Positions 6,714-13,065 of a stretch of 13,065 nucleotides of DNA are shown here, piece after piece; position 1 is the stretch's first letter, and every line of letters begins with the position of its first letter. Source of the stretch: Muribaculaceae bacterium (lineage in GTDB: Bacteria > Bacteroidota > Bacteroidia > Bacteroidales > Muribaculaceae); assembly GCA_009775195.1 (NCBI GenBank), contig VSPF01000085.1, positions 1-13,065 on the forward strand, written 5' to 3'. The notes under the pieces were generated by a model. That model was not told where the DNA came from. It ran no database searches and saw nothing but the letters and a program-made list of their open reading frames with translations. A program made the position numbers and the translations under genes.

Positions 6714-8651
6714 ATGATTAAAATCACTTTTCCCGATAACAGCGTCAAGGAATTTGAAGCCGGTGTGACCCCGCTCCAGATCGCCCAGTCCATATCTCCC
6801 CGCCTCGCCCGCGAGGTGCTTGCAGCAAGCATCAACGGCCAGGAGTGGGACCTTACACGCCCGGTCGACACCGACGCCTCTATAAAACTTTTCAAATGGG
6901 AAGACCCCGAGGGCAAGCATGCCTTCTGGCATAGCTCGGCACACCTCCTGGCCGAGGCCCTGCAAGAGCTTTATCCAGGTGTACGCTTCGGTATCGGCCC
7001 GGCAATCGAAAACGGTTTTTACTACGACATCGACCCGGGCGACAACAAGCTCACAAGCGACGACTTTGCCAAAATCGAGGCTAAGATGCTCGAGCTTGCA
7101 AAACAAGACCAGCAGATTGTACGCCACGACATATCTAAAGCCGACGCATTGAAATTCTTCGGCGACAAGAACGAGGAATACAAGTGCGAACTTATCTCCG
7201 AACTCGAGGACGGCAGCATAAGCACCTATACCCAGGGCAATTTCACCGACCTCTGCCGTGGTCCGCACATCCCGTCGACAGCACCTATCAAGGCTGTAAA
7301 AATCACCTCGCTTGCCGGTGCCTTCTGGCGCGGCGACGAAAAGCGCAAACAGCTTGTGCGCGTCTACGGCATCACCTTCCCCAAGAAGACAATGCTCGAC
7401 GAATACCTCGCGCTGCTCGAAGAGGCAAAGAAACGCGACCACCGCAAGCTGGGCAAGGAAATGGAACTCTTCGCATTCTCGAGCAAAGTCGGTGCCGGCC
7501 TGCCTCTATGGCTACCCAAGGGAGCCGCTCTCCGCGACCGCCTCGAGCAGTTCCTGCGCAAAATCCAGAAACGCTACGGTTACCTTCAGGTAATCACCCC
7601 GCATATAGGCAACAAGCAGTTGTATGTAACGTCGGGCCACTATGCCAAATATGGCAAAGACTCCTTCCAGCCCATCCACACCCCCGAAGAGGGCGAGGAA
7701 TACCTGCTCAAGCCGATGAACTGCCCCCACCACTGCGAAATCTTCCGCGCCCTGCCGCGCTCATACCGTGACCTGCCCCTGCGCCTGGCAGAGTTCGGCA
7801 CCGTGTACCGCTACGAGCAGAGTGGCGAGCTCCACGGTCTGACACGAGTACGCGGTTTTACGCAGGACGACGCGCACATCTTCTGCGCCCCCGAGCAAAT
7901 CAAAGACGAGTTCCTAAAGGTAATGGACATCATCCTCTATATCTTCAAGGCACTCAAATTTGAGAACTACGAGGCCCAGATATCGCTACGCGACCCCGAG
8001 CACAAAGAAAAATACATCGGCAGCGACGAAAACTGGCACAAAGCCGAGCAGGCAATCATCGAAGCCTGCGCCGAAAAAGGCATCAACGCCCGTACCGAAC
8101 TCGGCGAGGCCGCATTCTACGGCCCCAAGCTCGACTTCATGGTCAAGGACGCTATCGGCCGCCGCTGGCAGCTCGGTACCATACAGGTAGACTACAACCT
8201 GCCCGAGCGCTTCGAACTCGAATATACCGGTGCCGACAATGCCAAGCACCGCCCGGTGATGATACATCGCGCACCCTTTGGCTCGATGGAACGCTTCGTC
8301 GCCGTGCTGCTCGAACACACCGCCGGCCACTTCCCCCTGTGGCTCGCACCCGAACAGGCCGTCATCATACCTGTCAGCGACAAATATCTCGACTATGCAC
8401 GCAAGGTAGCGTCCGAACTCGAGGAAGCCGACATCCGTCTTGAAATCGACGACCGCAACGAAACCCTCGGCCGCAAAATACGCGACAACCAACTACGCCG
8501 CATACCATATATGCTCATAGTTGGCGAAAAAGAAGCCGAAAATGGCGAAGTTTCGGTAAGAAAATCGGGTGAAGGTGACTTAGGTTCGATGAAAATTGCT
8601 AACTTTGCAGCACATCTGACCCAAGAAGTCAACCAAATGATTAACCAATAA
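6714..8651 (+). CDS. thrS: Threonyl-tRNA synthetase
   Basis: This class II aminoacyl-tRNA synthetase (645 residues, full length) charges tRNA-Thr with threonine in the cytoplasm. An N-terminal TGS domain (about 1-62) is followed by the editing domain that hydrolyses Ser-tRNA-Thr, with HSSAH (His73, His77) and LCRGPH (Cys181, His185) as in E. coli ThrRS. The catalytic core carries the zinc ligands that select threonine: Cys337 in MNCPHHCE, His388 in TQDDAH and His518 in MIHRAPFGS. The class II motif 2 region FGTVYRYEQSGELHGLTRVRGF is present, and the C-terminal anticodon-binding domain starts near 545. It heads the conserved translation cluster, with infC starting 8 nt after its stop. The ATG at 6714 begins directly with the TGS domain and has no upstream in-frame rival. 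Confidence 0.98.
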   Translation: MIKITFPDNSVKEFEAGVTPLQIAQSISPRLAREVLAASINGQEWDLTRPVDTDASIKLFKWEDPEGKHAFWHSSAHLLAEALQELYPGVRFGIGPAIENGFYYDIDPGDNKLTSDDFAKIEAKMLELAKQDQQIVRHDISKADALKFFGDKNEEYKCELISELEDGSISTYTQGNFTDLCRGPHIPSTAPIKAVKITSLAGAFWRGDEKRKQLVRVYGITFPKKTMLDEYLALLEEAKKRDHRKLGKEMELFAFSSKVGAGLPLWLPKGAALRDRLEQFLRKIQKRYGYLQVITPHIGNKQLYVTSGHYAKYGKDSFQPIHTPEEGEEYLLKPMNCPHHCEIFRALPRSYRDLPLRLAEFGTVYRYEQSGELHGLTRVRGFTQDDAHIFCAPEQIKDEFLKVMDIILYIFKALKFENYEAQISLRDPEHKEKYIGSDENWHKAEQAIIEACAEKGINARTELGEAAFYGPKLDFMVKDAIGRRWQLGTIQVDYNLPERFELEYTGADNAKHRPVMIHRAPFGSMERFVAVLLEHTAGHFPLWLAPEQAVIIPVSDKYLDYARKVASELEEADIRLEIDDRNETLGRKIRDNQLRRIPYMLIVGEKEAENGEVSVRKSGEGDLGSMKIANFAAHLTQEVNQMINQ

Positions 8652-8659
8652 ACCCCTGA

Positions 8660-9265
8660 ATGGATAAAAAACCTTTTAACCCCGGGGCTCCCCGCCCCTC
8701 TGCCGGACAAGCTCCGCGCAACAACGGCCCGCAACGGCGCGACCCACGCCAAGCCAAACAAGCCCCAAACAATATAAACGAGCACATACGTGCACGCGAA
8801 GTAAGGCTTGTCGGTGACAACGTAACGCCCGGCATATACTCCATTCAGGAAGCACGAAGGATAGCTGAAGACCTCGAGCTCGACCTTGTAGAGATTTCGG
8901 CCCAAGCCGACCCACCCGTATGCAAGGTGCTCGACTATCAGAAATACCTCTACCAGCAGAAGAAGAAAGCCAAGGAAATCAAGGCCAAGTCGACCAAGGT
9001 CGTCGTCAAAGAAATACGTTTCGGCCCCCAGACCGACGACCACGACTACAACTTCAAGCTCAAGCATGCCCAAGGCTTCTTGCAGGAAGGTGCAAAGGTC
9101 AAGGCATACGTATTCTTCAAAGGCCGCTCAATCCTCTTCAAAGAGCAAGGCGAGGTGCTGTTGCTGCGTTTCGCCAACGACCTCGAAGACTATGGCAAGG
9201 TAGAGCAAATGCCCGTGCTCGAAGGCAAGCGAATGATTATCATGATTTCGCCCAAGAAAAAATAA
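8660..9265 (+). CDS. infC: Translation initiation factor IF-3
   Basis: IF-3 binds the 30S subunit, keeps it apart from 50S and checks start-codon and initiator-tRNA pairing. The 201-residue product has the N-domain from about residue 39 (INEHIRAREVRLVGDN, then DLELDLVEISAQADPPVCKVLDYQKYLYQQ), a lysine-rich linker (about 100-110) and the C-domain (VVVKEIRFGPQTDDHDYNFK to the end). Residues 2-38 are an extra tail rich in Pro, Asn, Gln and Arg, absent from short IF-3 proteins such as that of E. coli. The ATG at 8660 lies 8 nt after the thrS stop, so the two genes are surely cotranscribed. It is a plain ATG, not the rare AUU start used for autoregulation in E. coli. A shorter form without the tail would need a non-ATG start. 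Confidence 0.97.
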   Translation: MDKKPFNPGAPRPSAGQAPRNNGPQRRDPRQAKQAPNNINEHIRAREVRLVGDNVTPGIYSIQEARRIAEDLELDLVEISAQADPPVCKVLDYQKYLYQQKKKAKEIKAKSTKVVVKEIRFGPQTDDHDYNFKLKHAQGFLQEGAKVKAYVFFKGRSILFKEQGEVLLLRFANDLEDYGKVEQMPVLEGKRMIIMISPKKK

Positions 9266-9269
9266 AGAA

Positions 9270-9283
9270 AGCTACGTGTAGCT
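9270..9283 (+). other. Small hairpin in the infC-rpmI gap
   Basis: AGCTACGTGTAGCT begins 5 nt after the infC stop. The RNA can fold as a 5-bp stem AGCUA/UAGCU with a CGUG tetraloop. No U-tract follows, so it is not an intrinsic terminator. It could protect or mark the end of the infC part of the message, or take part in ribosomal-protein feedback. The rest of the gap is AC-rich, ending in repeated AACA units just before the rpmI ATG. Confidence 0.35.
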
Positions 9284-9317
9284 CAATATACAACTCACTA
9301 AATTAACAAACAAACAA

Positions 9318-9515
9318 ATGCCCAAGGTTAAGACTAACTCCGGTGCCAAAAAGAGGTTCGCCCTTACCGGATCAGGAAAGATCAAAAGAAAACATGCGTT
9401 CAAGAGCCACATCTTGACCAAGAAGACCAAAAAGCAGAAACGCAACCTTACCCACAGCGGACTTGTATCGCACGTGGATACCGCTGCCGTAAAATCGCTT
9501 CTCGGCCTGAAGTAA
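9318..9515 (+). CDS. rpmI: 50S ribosomal protein L35 (bL35)
   Basis: This small, very basic protein of the large ribosomal subunit has 65 residues, the normal length. The start MPKVKTNSGAKKRFALTGSGKIKRKHAFKSH and the Lys-rich centre followed by KRNLTH are the bL35 signature. It lies 52 bp after infC and before rplT, the conserved order of this cluster. The start has no Shine-Dalgarno and is preceded by an A-rich stretch, as expected for Bacteroidota initiation. Confidence 0.97.
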   Translation: MPKVKTNSGAKKRFALTGSGKIKRKHAFKSHILTKKTKKQKRNLTHSGLVSHVDTAAVKSLLGLK

Positions 9516-9644
9516 GCAACGAGTGTTTCTTTTCGACACCCCAACATTAGAATTTGTGATATTGTAACATTATTAACCGAGTGATTAGCCATCAAGAGCC
9601 GCCGCAGCGCCGGCGACCGCTAACATTCAAAAACATCTGAAACA
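9516..9644 (+). other. 129-nt spacer between rpmI and rplT, possible leader of rplT
   Basis: The spacer holds no ORF I can support. A GC-rich hairpin CGCCG-6 nt-CGGCG lies at 9600-9615, shortly before the rplT ATG at 9645, and AACATT occurs three times (9543, 9566, 9622). L20 is known to repress its own operon in E. coli and Bacillus by binding mRNA that mimics its 23S rRNA site. I cannot show such a mimic here, but a structured spacer is where one would look. Confidence 0.3.
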
Positions 9645-9995
9645 ATGCCAAGATCAGTCAACCACGTCGCATCGCGCGCACGCCGCAAAAAAATCCTCAA
9701 ACTCACACGAGGCTACTTTGGCTGCCGCCGTAACGTATGGACCGTAGCCAAGAACACCTGGGAAAAAGGTCTTACCTACGCCTATCGCGACCGCAAAGAC
9801 AAAAAACGCAACTTCCGTGCTCTTTGGATTCAGCGTATCAACGCTGCCGCCCGTATGCACGACCTCAGCTACTCTAAACTGATGGGTCTGCTCCACAAAA
9901 ACGGCATCGAAATGAACCGCAAAGTCCTCGCCGACCTCGCCCTCAACAACCCCGCAGCTTTCGCTGCCGTGGTAGAGAAGGTAAAGAACGCCTGA
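9645..9995 (+). CDS. rplT: 50S ribosomal protein L20 (bL20)
   Basis: L20 binds 23S rRNA early and is needed for assembly of the large subunit. The 116-residue product has the basic N-terminal arm (MPRSVNHVASRARRKKILKLTRGYFG) and the globular part with RNFRALWIQRINAAARMHDLSYSKLMGLLHKNGIEMNRKVLADLA, diagnostic for bL20. Length is normal. It is the last gene of the thrS-infC-rpmI-rplT cluster, and a strong terminator follows 21 nt after its stop. L20 may regulate this operon by feedback, as in other bacteria; no site is proven here. Confidence 0.98.
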   Translation: MPRSVNHVASRARRKKILKLTRGYFGCRRNVWTVAKNTWEKGLTYAYRDRKDKKRNFRALWIQRINAAARMHDLSYSKLMGLLHKNGIEMNRKVLADLALNNPAAFAAVVEKVKNA

Positions 9996-10016
9996 GCACA
10001 AGCGTAGACATTCTCT

Positions 10017-10061
10017 AAGCGCACCATCTCCGCATTGCGGCAATGGTGCGCTTTTGGTTTG
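10017..10061 (+). terminator. Intrinsic terminator of the thrS-infC-rpmI-rplT operon
   Basis: A perfect 11-bp stem, AAGCGCACCAT (10017-10027) with ATGGTGCGCTT (10043-10053), encloses an inner CCGC-ATT-GCGG hairpin (10030-10040). It is followed by a T-rich run (TTTTGGTTTGTTTG, 10052 onward). The long GC-rich stem with a T-tract is a classical Rho-independent terminator and separates rplT from the oxidoreductase gene. Confidence 0.92.
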
Positions 10062-10112
10062 TTTGTGCACATTTTTTGCTCGGTTTTTTACCCTGATTAA
10101 AGCAAAATTTAT

Positions 10113-10120
10113 TACCTTTG
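10113..10120 (+). promoter_or_regulatory. Promoter -7 box of the pyruvate oxidoreductase gene
   Basis: TACCTTTG followed by CAG matches the Bacteroidota -7 consensus TAnnTTTG. The -33 element is poor (only CTG near 10093). Transcription would begin near 10127, giving a leader of about 63 nt to the ATG at 10190. Its place after a strong terminator supports an independent transcript. Confidence 0.65.
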
Positions 10121-10189
10121 CAGTGGCTAATAATGCCCCAAGACTGAAAACACATAATATATCCGTAAATAACCACGATTACAAACGTT

Positions 10190-13065
10190 ATGAGTAAAGA
10201 AAAAAAATTCTTGACCTGCGACGGTAATCAGGCAGCCGCCCACGTGAGCTACATGTTCTCTGAGGTAGCCGCAATTTACCCGATTACCCCGTCGTCGACG
10301 ATGGCCGAATACGTCGACGAGTGGTCTGCCGCTGGCCGCAAGAACATATTCGGAGAAACAGTACTGGTACAGGAAATGCAGTCGGAAGGCGGTGCCGCAG
10401 GTGCCGTGCACGGCTCACTCCAGGCCGGTGCCCTCACCACGACCTACACCGCATCGCAGGGCCTCCTGCTGATGATTCCCAACATGTATAAGATTGCCGG
10501 CGAACTGCTGCCGACCGTCTTCCATGTTTCGGCCCGTACACTTGCCTCGCACGCTCTCTCGATTTTCGGTGACCACCAGGACGTGATGTCGGTGCGCCAG
10601 ACTGGTTTCGCAATGCTGGCCGAAGGCTCCGTACAGGAGGTTATGGACCTCGCCGGCGTGGCACACCTGTCGACCATCAAGTCGAGCGTTCCCTTCGTCA
10701 ACTTCTTCGACGGTTTCCGTACTTCTCACGAAATACAGAAAATCGAGGTAATGGAGCAGGACGACCTCGCCCCGCTTCTCGACCGTGAAGCCCTCGCCGC
10801 CTTCCGCAAACGCGCCCTCACCCCCGAGGCTCCCGTTGCACGCGGCATGGCCGAAAACGGCGACGTTTTCTTCCAGCATCGCGAAGCATGCAACCAGCAC
10901 TACAACGCTGTGCCCGAAATCGTAGAAAACTACATGGCCGAGGTCAGCAAGATTTGCGGCCGTGAATATCACCTCTTCAACTACTATGGCGCACCCGACG
11001 CCGAGCGCGTAATCATCGCCATGGGTTCTGTAACCCAGGCTATCGAAGAAGCTATCGACAGCCTCGTTGCCAAAGGCGAGAAAGTCGGCCTCGTGGCAGT
11101 ACACCTCTACCGCCCCTTCTCGGCCAAGCACTTCCTTGCTGCCGTTCCTGCCACAGCAAAACGCATCGCCGTACTCGACCGCACCAAAGAGCCCGGTGCC
11201 AACGGCGAACCCCTCTACCTCGACGTTAAAGAGTGCTTCTACGGCAAAGAAAATGCCCCCGTCATCGTCGGCGGTCGCTACGGCCTTGCCTCTAAAGATA
11301 CCACACCCGCACAAATTCTTGCCGTATACGAGAACCTCGCACTTCCCGAACCCAAAGACCACTTCACACTCGGTATCGTAGACGATGTGACTTTCACCTC
11401 GCTGCCACTGATGCCCGAAGTTGCCCTCGGCGACCCCAGCACTTTCGAAGCTAAATTCTTCGGTCTCGGTGCTGACGGTACTGTAGGTGCCAACAAGAAC
11501 TCGGTAAAGATTATCGGTGACAACACCAACAAATACTGCCAGGCATACTTCGCCTACGACTCGAAGAAGTCGGGCGGCTTCACCTGCTCACACCTGCGTT
11601 TCGGCGACAAGCCCATCCGCTCAACCTACCTGGTAAACACGCCTAACTTCGTGGCATGCCACGTACAGGCTTACCTGCGCATGTATGATGTGACACGCGG
11701 CCTTCGCGACGGAGGCACATTCCTTCTCAACACAATTTGGGAAGGTGACGAACTTGTCAAGAACCTGCCCAACCACATCAAACGCTACTTCGCCGAGCAC
11801 AATATCACCGTATATTACATCAACGCAACCAAGATTGCACAGGAAATCGGCCTTGGCAACCGCACCAACACCATTCTCCAGAGCGCATTCTTCCGCATCA
11901 CCGAAGTCATCCCTGTAGACCTCGCCATAGAGCAGATGAAGAAATTCATCGTCAAGAGCTACGGCAAGAAGGGCCAAGACGTCGTTGACAAGAACAACAT
12001 GGCCGTTGACCGTGGTGGCGAATACCACAAGCTCGACGTAGACCCCGCATGGGCTACCCTACCCGACGACCCCAAGGTTGACAACCACGACCCCGCCTTC
12101 ATCAACGATATCGTGCGTCCTATCAACGCCCAGAATGGCGACCTGCTCCACGTGAGCGCGTTTACCGCCAACCCCGACGGCACATGGGAACAGGGCACTG
12201 CCGCATACGAAAAACGCGGTGTTGCCGCATTCGTGCCCGAATGGCTCGAAGAAAACTGTATACAGTGTAACAAGTGTGCATACGTATGCCCCCACGCAGC
12301 TATCCGCCCCTTCGTGCTCGACGAACACGAAGTCGAAGGCTCGCCCATGGGCGAGGCCGGCACTATCCCTGCCCTCGGCCCGTCGTTCAAGGGTATGCGC
12401 TTCATCCAGGCTGTCGACGTGCTCGACTGTCTCGGTTGCGGCAACTGCGTAGACGTATGCCCCGGCAAGAAGGGCGTCAAGGCACTGCAGATGAAACCCC
12501 TCGAGAGCCAGCTTGCACACCAGGCCGACTGGACATACTGCATCGACCACGTGGCTTCGAAACAGTCGCTCGTCGACATCAAGCAGAATGTCAAGAACAG
12601 CCAGTTCGCACAGCCTCTCTTCGAGTTCTCGGGTGCATGCTCAGGCTGCGGTGAGACACCGTATGTAAAACTCATCAGCCAGCTCTTCGGTGACCACGAG
12701 ATGGTAGCCAACGCCACAGGTTGCTCGTCAATCTACTCGGGCTCGGTTCCCTCTACCCCCTACACCACCAATGCTGCCGGCCACGGCCCCGCATGGGCTA
12801 ACTCGCTCTTCGAAGACTTCGCAGAGTTCGGCCTCGGCATGAAGATTGCCACCAAGAAGGTGCGCGAACGTGTGGGCGCGTTCATGCAGCAGATGCTCAC
12901 TTGCGATTGCTGCAACGACGAGATGAAGGCCCTTGCACAGCAGTGGCTCGACAACTCGATGAACCCTGCCGTAACCCGCGAGGTTGCCGACAAACTCGTG
13001 CCTCTCTGCGAGGCATGCAACTGCGCTACCTGCCAGGGCCTGCTCGAGCTGAAAGGCTTTATCGC
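10190..13065 (+). CDS. nifJ: Pyruvate:ferredoxin (flavodoxin) oxidoreductase, 3' end beyond window
   Basis: The single-chain enzyme oxidatively decarboxylates pyruvate with CoA to acetyl-CoA and CO2, passing electrons to ferredoxin or flavodoxin. The frame from the ATG at 10190 stays open to the edge, giving 958 residues of a usual 1170-1200. Domain I has YPITPSST (Thr33), QEMQSEGG (Glu66) and SARTLASH (Arg116), matching Thr31, Glu64 and Arg114 of Desulfovibrio africanus PFOR. Two 4Fe-4S ferredoxin motifs follow: C690-IQ-C-NK-C-AYV-C-P and C747-LG-C-GN-C-VDV-C-P. The TPP domain begins with GACSGCGET (Cys817, Cys820) and NATGCSS (Cys845), three of the four ligands of the proximal cluster; the fourth and the end of the TPP site lie outside. 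It probably works in central anaerobic carbon metabolism. A terminator and its own promoter separate it from rplT. Confidence 0.97.
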   Translation, partial: MSKEKKFLTCDGNQAAAHVSYMFSEVAAIYPITPSSTMAEYVDEWSAAGRKNIFGETVLVQEMQSEGGAAGAVHGSLQAGALTTTYTASQGLLLMIPNMYKIAGELLPTVFHVSARTLASHALSIFGDHQDVMSVRQTGFAMLAEGSVQEVMDLAGVAHLSTIKSSVPFVNFFDGFRTSHEIQKIEVMEQDDLAPLLDREALAAFRKRALTPEAPVARGMAENGDVFFQHREACNQHYNAVPEIVENYMAEVSKICGREYHLFNYYGAPDAERVIIAMGSVTQAIEEAIDSLVAKGEKVGLVAVHLYRPFSAKHFLAAVPATAKRIAVLDRTKEPGANGEPLYLDVKECFYGKENAPVIVGGRYGLASKDTTPAQILAVYENLALPEPKDHFTLGIVDDVTFTSLPLMPEVALGDPSTFEAKFFGLGADGTVGANKNSVKIIGDNTNKYCQAYFAYDSKKSGGFTCSHLRFGDKPIRSTYLVNTPNFVACHVQAYLRMYDVTRGLRDGGTFLLNTIWEGDELVKNLPNHIKRYFAEHNITVYYINATKIAQEIGLGNRTNTILQSAFFRITEVIPVDLAIEQMKKFIVKSYGKKGQDVVDKNNMAVDRGGEYHKLDVDPAWATLPDDPKVDNHDPAFINDIVRPINAQNGDLLHVSAFTANPDGTWEQGTAAYEKRGVAAFVPEWLEENCIQCNKCAYVCPHAAIRPFVLDEHEVEGSPMGEAGTIPALGPSFKGMRFIQAVDVLDCLGCGNCVDVCPGKKGVKALQMKPLESQLAHQADWTYCIDHVASKQSLVDIKQNVKNSQFAQPLFEFSGACSGCGETPYVKLISQLFGDHEMVANATGCSSIYSGSVPSTPYTTNAAGHGPAWANSLFEDFAEFGLGMKIATKKVRERVGAFMQQMLTCDCCNDEMKALAQQWLDNSMNPAVTREVADKLVPLCEACNCATCQGLLELKGFI

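Noticed and set aside
6609..7442. 277-codon minus-strand ORF opposite thrS
   Set aside because: It is antisense to the conserved thrS coding sequence and its start of homology, and its translation resembles no family. Long antisense frames arise from the GC-biased codon use of thrS.
9549..9557. TAGAATTTG as an internal promoter for rplT
   Set aside because: The spacing between TA and TTTG is three rather than two bases, and no suitable -33 element is present.
10415..11362. 315-codon minus-strand ORF
   Set aside because: It lies opposite the pyruvate oxidoreductase gene, whose conserved motifs run through this stretch. The antisense product looks like a codon-bias shadow.
11959..12717. 252-codon minus-strand ORF
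   Set aside because: It is antisense to the ferredoxin-domain part of the pyruvate oxidoreductase; no family features are seen.

Overview
The window looks like a piece of a Bacteroidota chromosome, probably order Bacteroidales and perhaps close to Muribaculaceae. The reasons are the TAnnTTTG -7 promoter boxes upstream of several genes, AT-rich starts without Shine-Dalgarno sequences, a NodT-type outer-membrane lipoprotein with a Bacteroidota-like RND pump, and a Crp-family regulator of the Bacteroidota type. I see no tRNA, rRNA, CRISPR array, insertion sequence or phage gene.

Layout. The left half is on the minus strand. From 6382 down to 739 lies a tripartite RND efflux operon: periplasmic adaptor, HAE1-type inner-membrane pump and outer-membrane factor. 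Both junctions are 4-bp ATGA overlaps, so the three proteins are translationally coupled. Just downstream in the same orientation is a Crp/Fnr-family regulator (554 to 36) with its own promoter box. Its C-terminus is broken. A 23-bp insertion bounded by 14-bp imperfect direct repeats shifts the frame where the DNA-binding helix-turn-helix should begin, and the lost helix can still be read in another frame at the window edge.

From 6383 to 6713 is a 331-bp divergent promoter region serving the efflux operon leftwards and thrS rightwards. The conserved translation cluster thrS-infC-rpmI-rplT follows (6714-9995, plus strand), ending in a strong intrinsic terminator at 10017-10061. A separate promoter at 10113 then drives a pyruvate:ferredoxin (flavodoxin) oxidoreductase gene starting at 10190. 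It stays open to the right edge (958 codons visible), so the C-terminal end of its last TPP domain is missing.

The translation cluster makes threonyl-tRNA, initiation factor 3 and ribosomal proteins L35 and L20. The oxidoreductase serves anaerobic pyruvate metabolism. The efflux operon exports small molecules across both membranes, and the neighbouring Crp-like protein may have controlled it or itself. I found no clearly new multi-gene system. The most interesting signal is the repeat-bounded frameshift in the regulator.
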